A stretch of DNA of 63,814 nt from JAKFEW01 sp036675505 (GTDB lineage Bacteria; Cyanobacteriota; Sericytochromatia; S15B-MN24; JAQBPE01). A program made the position numbers and the translations under genes. The notes beneath the pieces were generated by a model. It was not told where the DNA came from. It was given only the letters and a program-made list of their open reading frames with translations, and did not search any database. Below, piece after piece: positions 1 through 8,171 of this stretch (position 1 is the stretch's first letter; each line of letters begins with the position of its first letter). The stretch is taken from contig JAKFEW010000146.1 in the NCBI GenBank assembly GCA_036675505.1, positions 1-63,814 of the forward strand. The letters run 5' to 3'.

Positions 1-1
1 C

Positions 2-202
2 TTCGACCCCGAGCTGAACCCCGAGCTGAGCTACGCCGTCGAGTGCGGCGTGATCGGCGAAGCCTGCGCCGACTACCCCGCGCTGCGCTACGAGGGCCGT
101 GGCCTGCACAGCCTGCCCACCCGTCTCCTCAAGGACCTCTTCCTCGACGGCAAGGCCTTTGCGCTCGTGCCCCTCTCCCACCGCTTGGCTTTGGCGGTCT
201 AG
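2..202 (+). CDS. C-terminal 66 residues of an unidentified protein (5' end outside the window)
   Basis: A reading frame open from the left edge ends at a TAG stop just before a strong terminator hairpin, so this is the 3' end of a transcription unit. The visible residues are mixed hydrophobic and charged, with a run near GVIGEACADYPALRYEG that vaguely recalls the middle of a GAF-type sensor domain. That resemblance is too weak for a functional call. Codon use is GC-rich like the neighbours. The function cannot be decided without the upstream part. Confidence 0.5.
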   Translation, partial: FDPELNPELSYAVECGVIGEACADYPALRYEGRGLHSLPTRLLKDLFLDGKAFALVPLSHRLALAV

Positions 203-260
203 CGACTCCTGATTACTTTTCTGTCCACCTCCCTACCTCCCACTCCAACTCCAACTCCAA

Positions 261-304
261 AAAACAATGGAGGCCGGTCCTTTCGGACCGGCCTCCATTG
301 TTTT
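261..304. terminator. Perfect 20-bp inverted repeat, bidirectional intrinsic terminator
   Basis: Bases 261-280 and 285-304 are exact reverse complements around a TTTC loop. The stem is GC-rich in the middle and ends in AAAA on the left and TTTT on the right, so each strand shows a hairpin followed by a T run. It lies between the end of the plus-strand unknown gene and the end of the minus-strand fadD gene, where a shared terminator for convergent transcripts is expected. Confidence 0.93.
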
Positions 305-315
305 CTCAACCTTCT

Positions 316-2130
316 CTACGCCGAAACCGCCTCGGCCTCGTACATCGCCTCGATCGTGTCGGCCCAATGCTCGGTGATGATGCGGCGCTTCACCTTGAGC
401 GTGGGCGTCAGCTCGTTCTTCGCCGGGTCGAAGGCGGTCGGCAGCAGCGCGAACTTCTTGACCTGCTCATAGCGCGCAAAGGGCGCGCAGGCGGTGTCCA
501 CCTCGCGCTTGTAGAGCGCCTGAACTTGGGGATGACGGAGCTGGTCCTCGAGCGACAGGCCGTCGAGCTTGTGCTCCGCGGTGAAGACCTTGAGGGCCTC
601 GAAGTTCGGCACGATCAGGGCCGTGATGTAGTTGCGGCGGTCACCGATGCACATGACCATCTCGATCAGGTTGCTGGCCTTGAGCGCGTTTTCGATCGGC
701 TGCGGCGCGACGTTCTTGCCGTTCGACATGACGATGATTTCCTTCTTGCGGTCCACGATGCGGATCCGCCCGTCGGCGTCGATCTCGGCCACGTCGCCGG
801 TGTGGAACCAGCCGTCCTGATCGATCGCCTGCGCGGTCGCCTCGGGCTGGTTCCAATAGCCCTTCATCACGTTCGGGCCGCGCGCGAGCAACTCGCCGTC
901 CTCGGCCAGCTTGACCTCGACGTCCGGCAGCGGCGTGCCGACCGAGCCGAAGCGCACGTCACCGGGGCGGTTGCAGGAGATGACCGGGCTCGTCTCGGTC
1001 AGGCCGTAGCCCTCCACGATTTCGATGCCCAACACCCCGAAGAACCGACCGACGTCGGCGGGGAGCGGGGCGCCACCGCAGATGCAGAGCCGCAGGCGGC
1101 CACCGGTGCGCTCGCGGATCTTCGAGAACACGAGGTTGTCGGCCAGCTGGTGCTTGAGGGCCATGCCCAGGTGCACCGGTGCGCCCTTCTGGCGGGCCTC
1201 GAGGAACTCCCCGCCGGTTTCCATGGCCCACTTGAAGATGGCCTGGCGGAACGCCGGGTCCTGCGAGACCTTGTCCAGCACGCGGGTCTTGATCTTCTCG
1301 AACAGGCGCGGCACCGAGGCCAGCACCGTCGGGCGCACCTCCACCAGGTTGTTCGGCACCTGCTCGACGCTCTCGGCGTAGTACACATGCGCACCCACCG
1401 AGACCAGGCCGAAGTTCGCGATGCGCTCGAGCACGTGCGAGAGCGGCAGGAACGACAAGGCGCTGTCCGAGGCGCGCATGCCCAGGATCGGCACGACATG
1501 GCCGAGGTTCGACATCAGGTTGCCGTGGGTCAGCATCGCGCCCTTCGGCTCGCCCGTGGTGCCCGAGGTATAGACGATCGTCGCGAGCGTCTCCTTGCCC
1601 GTCTCCTGCATGCGCGACTCGAGCTCCGCGGCGTGCTTGGCCTCGACGCGCTCGCCCAGGCCGAGCAGGTCGGCGAGCTTGTAGACGTTCACATGGTCCG
1701 CCCGTTGCTCGACGTCGTTCATGACCACCAGGTGCGTGACGTGGCGCAGGTCCTGACGAACCTCGAGCAGCTTGGCGAGGTGCGCCTCGCTCGACAGGAT
1801 CACGATCTTCGCGGCGCAATCGTTGAGGATGTAGGCGGTCTGAGGGCCCGTCAGCGTCGGGTAGACAGGCACCGTGGCGGCGCCGGCCATCAGGATGCCC
1901 TGGTCGGCGATCACCCATTCCGGTCGGTTCTCCGAAACCAGGGCGACGCGGTCCCCGAACGCGGTGCCGAGCTCGAGCAGGGCGCTGGCGAGCCGCCTCA
2001 CGTCACGGCCGTACTCGGCGTAGTTGCGCGTGCGCCATTCGCCGTCCTGCTTGTGGCTCAAGGCCGGCCGCTCGCCATGCGCCTTCACGGTCGCGAGGAA
2101 CGATTGGGTCAGGGTCTGGGGCTGGCTCAT
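316..2130 (-). CDS. fadD: Long-chain acyl-CoA synthetase (AMP-forming, FadD/FAA1-like)
   Basis: Activates fatty acids to acyl-CoA through an acyl-adenylate, in the cytoplasm or at the membrane. The 604 residues carry the AMP-binding signature IVYTSGTTGEPKG, the adenylate-binding GYGLTETSP block, and the C-terminal hinge GWFHTGDVAEIDADGRI followed by the DRKKEIIVMSNGKN lysine region. Length and motifs fit the FAA1/AMP-dependent family whose members end with a small rotating C-terminal domain. A strong AAGGAGG lies 7 bases before the ATG. It follows plsC by 12 bases, so the two probably form one lipid-activation and acylation operon. Chain-length preference cannot be read from sequence. Confidence 0.93.
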   Translation of the reverse strand: MSQPQTLTQSFLATVKAHGERPALSHKQDGEWRTRNYAEYGRDVRRLASALLELGTAFGDRVALVSENRPEWVIADQGILMAGAATVPVYPTLTGPQTAYILNDCAAKIVILSSEAHLAKLLEVRQDLRHVTHLVVMNDVEQRADHVNVYKLADLLGLGERVEAKHAAELESRMQETGKETLATIVYTSGTTGEPKGAMLTHGNLMSNLGHVVPILGMRASDSALSFLPLSHVLERIANFGLVSVGAHVYYAESVEQVPNNLVEVRPTVLASVPRLFEKIKTRVLDKVSQDPAFRQAIFKWAMETGGEFLEARQKGAPVHLGMALKHQLADNLVFSKIRERTGGRLRLCICGGAPLPADVGRFFGVLGIEIVEGYGLTETSPVISCNRPGDVRFGSVGTPLPDVEVKLAEDGELLARGPNVMKGYWNQPEATAQAIDQDGWFHTGDVAEIDADGRIRIVDRKKEIIVMSNGKNVAPQPIENALKASNLIEMVMCIGDRRNYITALIVPNFEALKVFTAEHKLDGLSLEDQLRHPQVQALYKREVDTACAPFARYEQVKKFALLPTAFDPAKNELTPTLKVKRRIITEHWADTIEAMYEAEAVSA

Positions 2131-2142
2131 AGGAACGCCTCC

Positions 2143-2955
2143 TTAGGAAAGGGTGGGCCGGGGGGCCGGCAGGGGCTCGGCGTGCGTGGGGGCCTCGAGC
2201 AGCGCGGCACGCTGCAGGAGCTGGTGGACGCTGCCTTGCACCTTGCACGACAGCTCCTGAATGAGTTTGGCCTGGTCCGCGGGCTCGGTCTGGGGAGACA
2301 GGGCCTCGTACCGGTCGTAATAGGCATCGAAGGTGATCGGGCGCCCGATCACGATCAGCGCCTCCTGGTAGCCCAGCAGGTGCATGCTCGGCATATCGAA
2401 AGACTTCTCGCCGGGGTCGAAGAGGTGCAGCAGCTGGCCGCTCACCTCGCCCAGGCTCGTCTCGCGCCGCGGGTAGATCGCCGCCGGAATCACCGGCAGG
2501 TGCGGGATGCGGGCGCTCAGCACGGCGCGCATGAACGTGCCGCGGAAGGCCGAAAGTTCGAGTGGCCCCACCGGGTGGGCGAAGTTCGCCATGCCTTCCG
2601 GGAAGATGCCCACGAGGCGGCCCTGGCGCAGCACCCGCACCATATCCTCGATCAGCGCGTCGGCCTTGCGCTCCTCGCCCTTGATGATCGAGATGGCGCC
2701 AGCCTGCTGAGCGAGCCAGCCGAAGACCGGGATCGACGAGACGAAAGGCGCCATCACCCAGTTCACGACGCGCTTCGTGCGGGCCGAGAACAGGTAGGGA
2801 TCCATCACGCTGCGGTGGTTGCAGACGAGCAACGCGGGACCACGCGTGGGGATGTGGCTCTCGCCCACGATCTCGGTGGGGCAAGCCATTTCTGCCACGA
2901 GGGGCCCGAACAGGTTCTTGAGGACCTGGTAGCGGGCATCCTTCAGGCTGACCAT
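2143..2955 (-). CDS. plsC: 1-acyl-sn-glycerol-3-phosphate acyltransferase (PlsC-like)
   Basis: Transfers an acyl group to lysophosphatidate or a related acceptor at the inner face of the membrane. The 270-residue protein shows the family's catalytic HX4D box (NHRSVMD), the FPEG motif within GIFPEG and a downstream proline-containing block. The hydrophobic stretch VVNWVMAPFVSSIPVFGWL near residues 63-81 fits the membrane-association helix. It is the first gene of the plsC-fadD pair. A near-consensus promoter lies about 60 bases upstream. No strong Shine-Dalgarno precedes the ATG. Exact acceptor specificity is unknown; some family members act on other lipids. Confidence 0.88.
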   Translation of the reverse strand: MVSLKDARYQVLKNLFGPLVAEMACPTEIVGESHIPTRGPALLVCNHRSVMDPYLFSARTKRVVNWVMAPFVSSIPVFGWLAQQAGAISIIKGEERKADALIEDMVRVLRQGRLVGIFPEGMANFAHPVGPLELSAFRGTFMRAVLSARIPHLPVIPAAIYPRRETSLGEVSGQLLHLFDPGEKSFDMPSMHLLGYQEALIVIGRPITFDAYYDRYEALSPQTEPADQAKLIQELSCKVQGSVHQLLQRAALLEAPTHAEPLPAPRPTLS

Positions 2956-3018
2956 ACGGGCTGAGGCTTTCTACGTCGCGAGGCCGGGCTCGGCGACCGT
3001 ACAGGCCGCCAGAGGGTC

Positions 3019-3060
3019 ACTATAAGCGATTCTCGGCGAATTGTAAACGATTCTGGCGAA
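3019..3060 (-). promoter_or_regulatory. Sigma-70 promoter of plsC-fadD with flanking direct repeats
   Basis: On the minus strand TTTACA (3042-3047) and TATAGT (3019-3024) are separated by exactly 17 bases, one mismatch each from consensus. Two copies of CGATTCT(C)GGCGAA, at 3027-3040 and 3048-3060, start 21 bases apart: one fills the spacer and the other lies just upstream of the -35. This is two helical turns, as expected for tandem repressor or activator sites. The regulator is not identified. Confidence 0.75.
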
Positions 3061-3085
3061 CCGCCGCCGACAAAGCTTCCGGATA

Positions 3086-3997
3086 TCAGACCTTCACGCC
3101 GAGCAGGCGGTGCGCGTTGCGGTAGGCCACCGCCTTGAGCTCGTTGGGGTTGAGCGCCGCCGTGGCGTTTTCCAGCGCCACGCCCTGCTGCAGCAGCGGG
3201 AAGTCCGAGCCCATCAGCACACGGTGCGCGCCGAGCTTGTCGACCGCCGATCGGATGACCTTGGGCGGTTGCCAGGAGGTCTCGACAGACAGGTGGTGGA
3301 ACTTCTCGGCGAGCCCGAGGATGGTGGGGTACTGATCCCAGCCGATGTGGGCGATCGTGATGCTGAGGTGCGGGAACGCCGCCACCACTGGCTCGAGCGC
3401 CGACGCGTCGTCGAAGCCGTGCACCTCGAATGGAAAAGAGCCCGTGTGGATGAAGACCGGCAGGTCCTTGTCCTGGGCCACCGCGAGCAGCTCGTACATG
3501 CGGCGCTCCTCGGAAGGCGAACCGGCGCGCGCCGGGTTGAGCTTGAGCCCGGCGACCGGGTGCTTGCGCATGATGCGCTCGAGCTGCTCGACGGAGTCCG
3601 GCTGGTGCGGGTCGGCGGCGGCGAAGAGGCTGAACCGATCGGCGTAGGGGGCGATCGCCTCCGCCACGTCTTCCGTGCTGAAAAACGGCTCGATCGGGCA
3701 AACGACCGTGTGGCCGACGCCATTGCGCGCCATGCTGTCGAGCAGCAGCTCGACCGTGTATTTCTCGAAGACCCGGATGATCTCGTGGTACGCGTAATGG
3801 TTGATCGAGCGGTACAGGAACCGACTGAATGGATCGCGGAAGTGCATGCCGCAGATGCCGGCGACTTGCCTGGTGAGCGGCTCCATCAGGTCCGCGAGCT
3901 CGCGGATGTAGACCCCGCCGCGCGGCTCCGGGAGGCGGACCGGGGCTTCCCCACGCAGATGCGCGTGGAAGTCGATCACTTGGAAATCCAGTTCCAT
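3086..3997 (-). CDS. Amidohydrolase-2 family metal-dependent hydrolase
   Basis: A TIM-barrel amidohydrolase of about 303 residues. Metal-binding features are visible: the N-terminal HxH in DFHAHLRG, the mid-barrel TIAHIGWD histidine and the late aspartate in LMGSDFPLL, in the order seen in the ACMSD/amidohydrolase-2 family. The frame extends upstream to a GTG at 4057. The ATG at 3997 is preferred because homology starts at once after it (LDFQVIDFHAHL) and a TATATT -10-like hexamer at 4038-4043 would put the transcript start downstream of the GTG. Substrate unknown; hydrolysis or decarboxylation of a small organic acid is typical. Transcribed toward plsC, whose promoter follows. Confidence 0.82.
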   Translation of the reverse strand: MELDFQVIDFHAHLRGEAPVRLPEPRGGVYIRELADLMEPLTRQVAGICGMHFRDPFSRFLYRSINHYAYHEIIRVFEKYTVELLLDSMARNGVGHTVVCPIEPFFSTEDVAEAIAPYADRFSLFAAADPHQPDSVEQLERIMRKHPVAGLKLNPARAGSPSEERRMYELLAVAQDKDLPVFIHTGSFPFEVHGFDDASALEPVVAAFPHLSITIAHIGWDQYPTILGLAEKFHHLSVETSWQPPKVIRSAVDKLGAHRVLMGSDFPLLQQGVALENATAALNPNELKAVAYRNAHRLLGVKV

Positions 3998-4037
3998 AGG
4001 GGGCGCGGCTTTCCGGAAGCGGGGCGGCAACCCCCCT

Positions 4038-4067
4038 AATATACCCTCCCGCCGCACGGGTGGCCAA
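4038..4067 (-). promoter_or_regulatory. Candidate promoter of the amidohydrolase gene
   Basis: Reading the minus strand, TTGGCC (4062-4067) and TATATT (4038-4043) are 18 bases apart. The element directly follows the T run of the zinc-ribbon gene's terminator, giving a tight terminator-promoter junction. The -35 match is only moderate. Confidence 0.45.
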
Positions 4068-4091
4068 AAAAAACGGGCGAGACGCCCCGTT
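4066..4091 (-). terminator. Intrinsic terminator of the zinc-ribbon gene
   Basis: On the minus strand an AACGGGGCG / CGCCCGTT stem with one bulged base and a 3-base loop is followed immediately by eight T residues. It lies about 55 bases past the zinc-ribbon stop codon. Confidence 0.85.
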
Positions 4092-4144
4092 GGGCCGTCC
4101 GCCGTTCTTTTTCGGTGTTCGGAGCGCGCTGGCGGGCTCCGACG

Positions 4145-4384
4145 CTAGACCGCGTGCGCGAGCTCCAGCATCCGCCAGGTGACCTGGATTTCGACGTCCT
4201 CGATCGGCATCTGGCCGACGGTTTCACCGTATCGAACCATGTCGAACTTGTCGCCGTCACGCATCAGGCGAAGGTCGCAGTCGTGGCAATGGTAACGCTC
4301 GCCGCTCGAGGCGACGTTCACGAGATGCGTTCCGCAGTCTGGGCAAATCAAGGCGATGTTGCCCGAAAACGTTTTCCCACCCAT
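4145..4384 (-). CDS. Small zinc-ribbon protein of unknown function (79 aa)
   Basis: Two CxxC pairs, C14-C17 (CPDC) and C33-C36 (CHDC), form a four-cysteine zinc ribbon in the first half. The second half is acidic and predicted helical and ends in ELAHAV. The ATG at 4384 is chosen over upstream possibilities because GAGGAGGAG sits a few bases before it and the protein then starts sensibly with MGGKTFSGN. It is a single-gene unit with its own intrinsic terminator, preceded by an unusually long hairpin-rich stretch. Such small ribbons bind nucleic acid or protein; no family was recognised. Confidence 0.75.
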   Translation of the reverse strand: MGGKTFSGNIALICPDCGTHLVNVASSGERYHCHDCDLRLMRDGDKFDMVRYGETVGQMPIEDVEIQVTWRMLELAHAV

Positions 4385-4960
4385 GGTGTAACTCCTCCTC
4401 CCTCTCGAACCTGGTTCGAGAGATGCGAACGCGGCCCCGGGCCGACCTGGTCGACTCCGGGAGACAGGGGCGCACTGGGCGCACCTTTCGACAGCCTGGC
4501 GGCTGGATATGGTGGCTCGTTCCCCTTGTCGGACACACCACGACGCCTGGTCGGCCCCCTGAGTGGGGGCTCCCGATGGCAGCCTGCCGTTCCTCACGGA
4601 ACGGCGTGCGATGCACGAACCTTTTGTTCCCCTCAGGTTCGACCCATCCGGCCGTACCGAGGATTCCTACAATCACCGCGTCCCTTCGCATGGCTCGAGC
4701 GTCTCAACGACGCGCGCATCGCCACGTTGGCGAAGTGACGACCGTCCCGGTGGGACGGCGGCGGCTGATCAACTTACAAAGTCCATTCGGTGCCAGCCTC
4801 CCCTTCGGGGAGTAGGTGTCGCCGGCGCCTCGCCCTGCTTTACGTCGTCCGACGCCTGCACATCGGGACGATTGAGAGCAGGGGGTACCGGCCGGTGCAA
4901 AAACACCTATGGGCATGGCCCCTTCTGAAAGTATACCTCAAAGGAGCGCCATGTGATCAA
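4385..4960 (-). ncRNA. Hairpin-rich 0.55-kb intergenic stretch: candidate structured RNA or long leader
   Basis: About 600 bases (4385-4983) hold no convincing gene but many perfect stems. These are 4402-4410/4414-4422 (9 bp), 4554-4559/4565-4570, 4586-4593/4598-4605 (8 bp; its loop reads GTGA, a GNRA tetraloop, only on the minus strand), 4617-4622/4635-4640, 4742-4748/4752-4758 (7 bp), 4798-4803/4807-4812 and 4894-4897/4904-4907. A TATACT -10-like hexamer (4930-4935, minus) with a weak TTGATC 19 bases upstream could start the transcript. It would run into the zinc-ribbon gene. It does not match RNase P, tmRNA, SRP RNA or riboswitch signatures that I can recognise by eye. Confidence 0.4.
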
Positions 4961-4983
4961 TTGTAAATATATATGAAGAAAAT

Positions 4984-5409
4984 TTATAGCCTTGACCGAT
5001 GCTCGTCGGCTTCGGGCAGGTGGTCCAACGTCAGGAATTCGTCGTCGTCATCCTCACCGCCGAACGGCGCGCGCGACGCGCCGGCGAAATGCATCGTCGA
5101 GGGCGTCTCGCGCTCCAGCATGTCCGCGTAAACGAAGCAGGCCGTGCCGTCGCCCGGATCGACCTCGTACGCGACCACGTCGCCGGTCGCGAGCTCGAAG
5201 ATGACGTCTTTCACGCGGCCCACCCGCGGGGCGTCGCCGAAGCGGACGACCTTGCCGATCGCCGTGCCGAGGCTCTGCGTGTCCCCTTCGGCGTCGGCCC
5301 AGGCCACGCGGAAGGGCGGCCGAACGCGCGAATTGTCCGGCGGCCGGACCAGGCGCCACGAGGACGAGGCCGGGCGTTGGGCGCGACGTGGAGGGCGGGG
5401 GCGCGACAT
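4984..5409 (-). CDS. PRC-barrel-like domain protein (141 aa)
   Basis: The central part, from about residue 48 (IGKVVRFGDAPRVGRVKDV) to 90, has the alternating glycine and hydrophobic pattern of a PRC barrel, a fold found in RimM, photosynthetic reaction centre H subunits and sporulation or stress proteins. The N-terminus is Arg/Pro-rich and probably disordered. The C-terminus is acidic (GGEDDDDEF). The ATG at 5409 is chosen because AAAGGA stands 6 bases before it; an ATG 33 bases upstream lacks this. Divergent from the sensor gene at 5559. Function unknown. Confidence 0.7.
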   Translation of the reverse strand: MSRPRPPRRAQRPASSSWRLVRPPDNSRVRPPFRVAWADAEGDTQSLGTAIGKVVRFGDAPRVGRVKDVIFELATGDVVAYEVDPGDGTACFVYADMLERETPSTMHFAGASRAPFGGEDDDDEFLTLDHLPEADEHRSRL

Positions 5410-5540
5410 CGGGGTCCTTTCGGCAGCTCGACCTGTCGTCATGAGAGACCGGGCGACGCGCGCCCGGGTTCCGTCATGATTTTACAAAAAGTTACGGCGC
5501 GGCACCAGCCCCGCGCAGGCGCCAGCGGGTCAGGCTTTGA

Positions 5541-5549
5541 TGTTATCCT
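5541..5549 (+). promoter_or_regulatory. Extended -10 promoter close to the sensor-gene start
   Basis: TGTTATCCT fits the extended -10 form (TG-n-TATCCT). It ends 9 bases before the ATG at 5559 with no Shine-Dalgarno between, suggesting a leaderless or nearly leaderless transcript. No good -35 is visible. Confidence 0.45.
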
Positions 5550-5558
5550 TGCAGGCGC

Positions 5559-8168
5559 ATGAAACACGCGCCTGCCAAGCTGCTGCCGCTGGTCGCCGAG
5601 GGCGGCCCGCTCGCGGGCGCCTTCGCAGAAGCCTGGACGGAGCTCGCGCCAGGCCTCGCCGAGCGCCTGGGGCTCGACTCCGGCGCGACCGGCCGCATCC
5701 GCGAGGACGCGCTGCGCGCCTTGCGAGCCTGGACCGCTGCCGAGGCCGCCGGGGAGACCTCGCGGGCGCCGCTGCACGCCTGGCTCGTGCGCCTGCGCCA
5801 GGACCTCAGCCTCGAAGGACTCGTGCAGGTGCTCGTCCAGCTGGAGCGCGCGTTGCGCCGCGCGTCGTGGCGGCTCGGCCTGCCGGGGCCGGACTGGCAG
5901 GCGATCGGCGAGATGGTGGGCACGTTCTTCGAGATGCTGTTCGAGGAGGCCGCGGCAGGCTGGCAGGGCCTGCAGGCGCAGAACACGCAGCTGCGCGAGG
6001 AGCTCACGTACTTCCACCGGCTGGCGGCCGCGCTCGAGACCGGGCGCGACCTCGACGACCACCTGCGCCTCGCCGTGCGTGAGACTGCCCGCCTGCTGCA
6101 GTGCGAGTTCTGCGCGATCCTGCTGCCGCGCGAGGACGACCGCGACGTGCTCGCCATTCGCGCCGTCGTGGCGCCGAAGATTCTCACGCGCGCGCTCGAG
6201 GGGATGGGCTTCCCGCTCGCCGAAAACGGCCTGATCGCCCAGGTCTTCATGACCGGCGCGCCGGCCAGCACCTACAGCCCGCTCGAGGACCTCGAGGTCA
6301 CGCTCAGGCGCCGGCAAACGCTGGAAAGCCTGGGCTTCTCGCAGCTGCTCGCCTTCCCTTTGCAAGTTCATGGCCGCGTGCTCGGCGTGCTCTGCCTCGC
6401 GAACCGCCTCGACGATCAGCCCTGGCAGGCGCTGGAGGAGGAGTGGCTCGCGACGGTGGCCGGCCAGCTCGCGGCCTCGATCCGCCTTTCCCAGCTGTTC
6501 GGCCGTGCGGAAGCCGGCGAGCAGGAGCTCGCCACGTTGCTCGAGGCCCTGATCGCCTGGCGCGATCCACGCCTCGCGGCCCACGGCGCGGCGGTCGGCG
6601 AGCTGGCGCGCGAGCTCGGGGCCATGCTCGGCCTCGAGGGCGCCCGCCTGGAGAGCCTGGCGGTGGCCGGGCGGCTGCACGACCTCGGCCAGATCTTCTG
6701 GCCGGACGCCTTGCGCCTGCGGCCGGGCCCGTTGTGGCCCGAAGACGGTCCGGTGGTGGCGGCCCACCCCGTTGCCGGTGAGGCCCTGCTCACGCGCGTG
6801 AAGGCACTCGAAGCCTTGGCGCCGGCGATCCGCCATCACCACGAACGCTGGGACGGCGCGGGTTACCCCGACGGGCTGCGCGGCGCGGCGATCCCGCTCG
6901 AGGCGCGCGTGCTCGCGGTGGCCGACGCCTTCGTGACCCTGACGACGCCCCAGACCTATCGCGAGCCCGTGCCCGCGAGCGAGGCGCTCGGCCTCGTCCG
7001 CGCCGCCGCCGGCACACAGTTCGACGCGCTCGCCGTGCAGGCATTAGTACAAGTTTGTGGCGACGGCGGGGCCGAGCCGCCCGTGATCGGCCGCGCCGCG
7101 CTGCAACCGAGCGGGCGGGTCGCGCCCGGCGCCAGCGCCGGCGCGCCGGCGCCGGACCTGCCGACGCTCGCGCCGCGGCTGCTCGGCCTGATCAACGCGC
7201 TGGCGGCGACGGCAGACGACGATGACTTCTTCGAGGCCTTCTGGCGGGCGCTCGAGCCGCAGGTGGACTTCGACGCGGCGGCCCTCTTCCGGCTTGCAAG
7301 CGGCGTCAACCTGGAACTCGCCGAGACGCGGGGCTGGAAGTCGCCGCCGGAGCGTCTGCGCGTGCCTGAAGACGGTCTGGAGGCGTATGCCGCCGCCTGC
7401 CGGGTGCCCGTCGCGGTGGCGGACATCCTGGCGGATCCGCGTTTCAAGCCTGTGCCGCCCGCCGAGGCCGAAGGGTTCCGCTCGGCGGCCGCGTTCCCGC
7501 TGATGGCTGGCGATCGCCCGCTCGGCGTGCTCACGCTCTACCGCCGTGGCCACGTGCCTTTCACGGGCGCCGAGCAGGCCGCGAGCGAGCTCGCCGCCGC
7601 CCTGCTCGGCCAGGGCCTGGCCCGCCAGGCCTGGCGCCTGCGGCAGGCCGAGGCGCTCGACGTCGACGCGCTGACCGGCCTCGCCTCGGCCCGCCGCTTC
7701 GGCGAGCGCGTGGCCCAGGAGCTGGCCCGCGCGGAGCGGTTCGAGCTCCCGGTCGCGGCCTGCCTGATCGATTTCGACGGCTTCGACGCGTTCGTCGAAG
7801 CCAACGGGATGGCGCTCGGCGACGAGGCCCTGCTGCAGGCGGCCGAGCTGTTGCGCGCCCTGGCGCGGCCGGCCGACGTGCTCGCGCGGGTGGGCGGCGA
7901 CGCCTTCGGGTGGTTGATGCCTGAGCTCGCGGCCGCCGAGGCGATGGCCGCGGCGGAGGCGGCCAGGCGGGCGATCGCCGAGGCCCGCTTCCCCGGTCGC
8001 CGGGCGGGCGGCGCTCGCCTGACCGCCGGCGTCGGTCTGACCGCTCATCGCGGCGCCGGCCTCGGCCGTAAAGCGTTGATGAACGACCTTCGCACCGCGC
8101 TCGCCAAGGCCAAGGGCGAGGGACCAGGCCGCCTGGTGTTTTACGCCCGCGCGGAGGCCGAGAGCTGA
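5559..8168 (+). CDS. GAF / HD-GYP / GAF / GGDEF multidomain signalling protein
   Basis: An 869-residue soluble sensor. A helical N-terminus (1-155) ends in a coiled-coil-like segment. A first GAF domain spans about 160-315 and an HD-GYP phosphodiesterase about 330-490, with HD at 374-375, the HHE triplet at 427-429 and GYP at 435-437. A Pro/Ala linker follows, then a second GAF (about 545-690) and a C-terminal GGDEF-type domain. The metal-binding HD-GYP residues are mostly intact, but HDLGK reads HDLGQ. The cyclase signature is GGDAF (779-783), so diguanylate synthesis is doubtful. It probably degrades c-di-GMP or acts as a nucleotide-responsive switch. The permease gene follows after 3 bases. 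Confidence 0.88.
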   Translation: MKHAPAKLLPLVAEGGPLAGAFAEAWTELAPGLAERLGLDSGATGRIREDALRALRAWTAAEAAGETSRAPLHAWLVRLRQDLSLEGLVQVLVQLERALRRASWRLGLPGPDWQAIGEMVGTFFEMLFEEAAAGWQGLQAQNTQLREELTYFHRLAAALETGRDLDDHLRLAVRETARLLQCEFCAILLPREDDRDVLAIRAVVAPKILTRALEGMGFPLAENGLIAQVFMTGAPASTYSPLEDLEVTLRRRQTLESLGFSQLLAFPLQVHGRVLGVLCLANRLDDQPWQALEEEWLATVAGQLAASIRLSQLFGRAEAGEQELATLLEALIAWRDPRLAAHGAAVGELARELGAMLGLEGARLESLAVAGRLHDLGQIFWPDALRLRPGPLWPEDGPVVAAHPVAGEALLTRVKALEALAPAIRHHHERWDGAGYPDGLRGAAIPLEARVLAVADAFVTLTTPQTYREPVPASEALGLVRAAAGTQFDALAVQALVQVCGDGGAEPPVIGRAALQPSGRVAPGASAGAPAPDLPTLAPRLLGLINALAATADDDDFFEAFWRALEPQVDFDAAALFRLASGVNLELAETRGWKSPPERLRVPEDGLEAYAAACRVPVAVADILADPRFKPVPPAEAEGFRSAAAFPLMAGDRPLGVLTLYRRGHVPFTGAEQAASELAAALLGQGLARQAWRLRQAEALDVDALTGLASARRFGERVAQELARAERFELPVAACLIDFDGFDAFVEANGMALGDEALLQAAELLRALARPADVLARVGGDAFGWLMPELAAAEAMAAAEAARRAIAEARFPGRRAGGARLTAGVGLTAHRGAGLGRKALMNDLRTALAKAKGEGPGRLVFYARAEAES

Positions 8169-8171
8169 CCC

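Noticed and set aside
43..2964. Very long plus-strand open frame across plsC and fadD
   Set aside because: It is antisense to two clear enzymes, has Arg/His/Leu-rich low-complexity content typical of reverse frames in GC-rich DNA, and no homology signature.
3998..4057. Upstream GTG start for the amidohydrolase
   Set aside because: The extra residues lack homology, and the likely promoter lies downstream of this codon.
4563..4928. Possible plus-strand gene in the hairpin-rich gap
   Set aside because: No ribosome binding site, unusual composition for this genome and interrupted by perfect stems; better explained as non-coding.
4385..4983. tmRNA, SRP RNA or cobalamin riboswitch in the hairpin-rich gap
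   Set aside because: No tmRNA T-arm or tag frame, no SRP domain IV tetraloop motif and no B12-box sequence was found on either strand.
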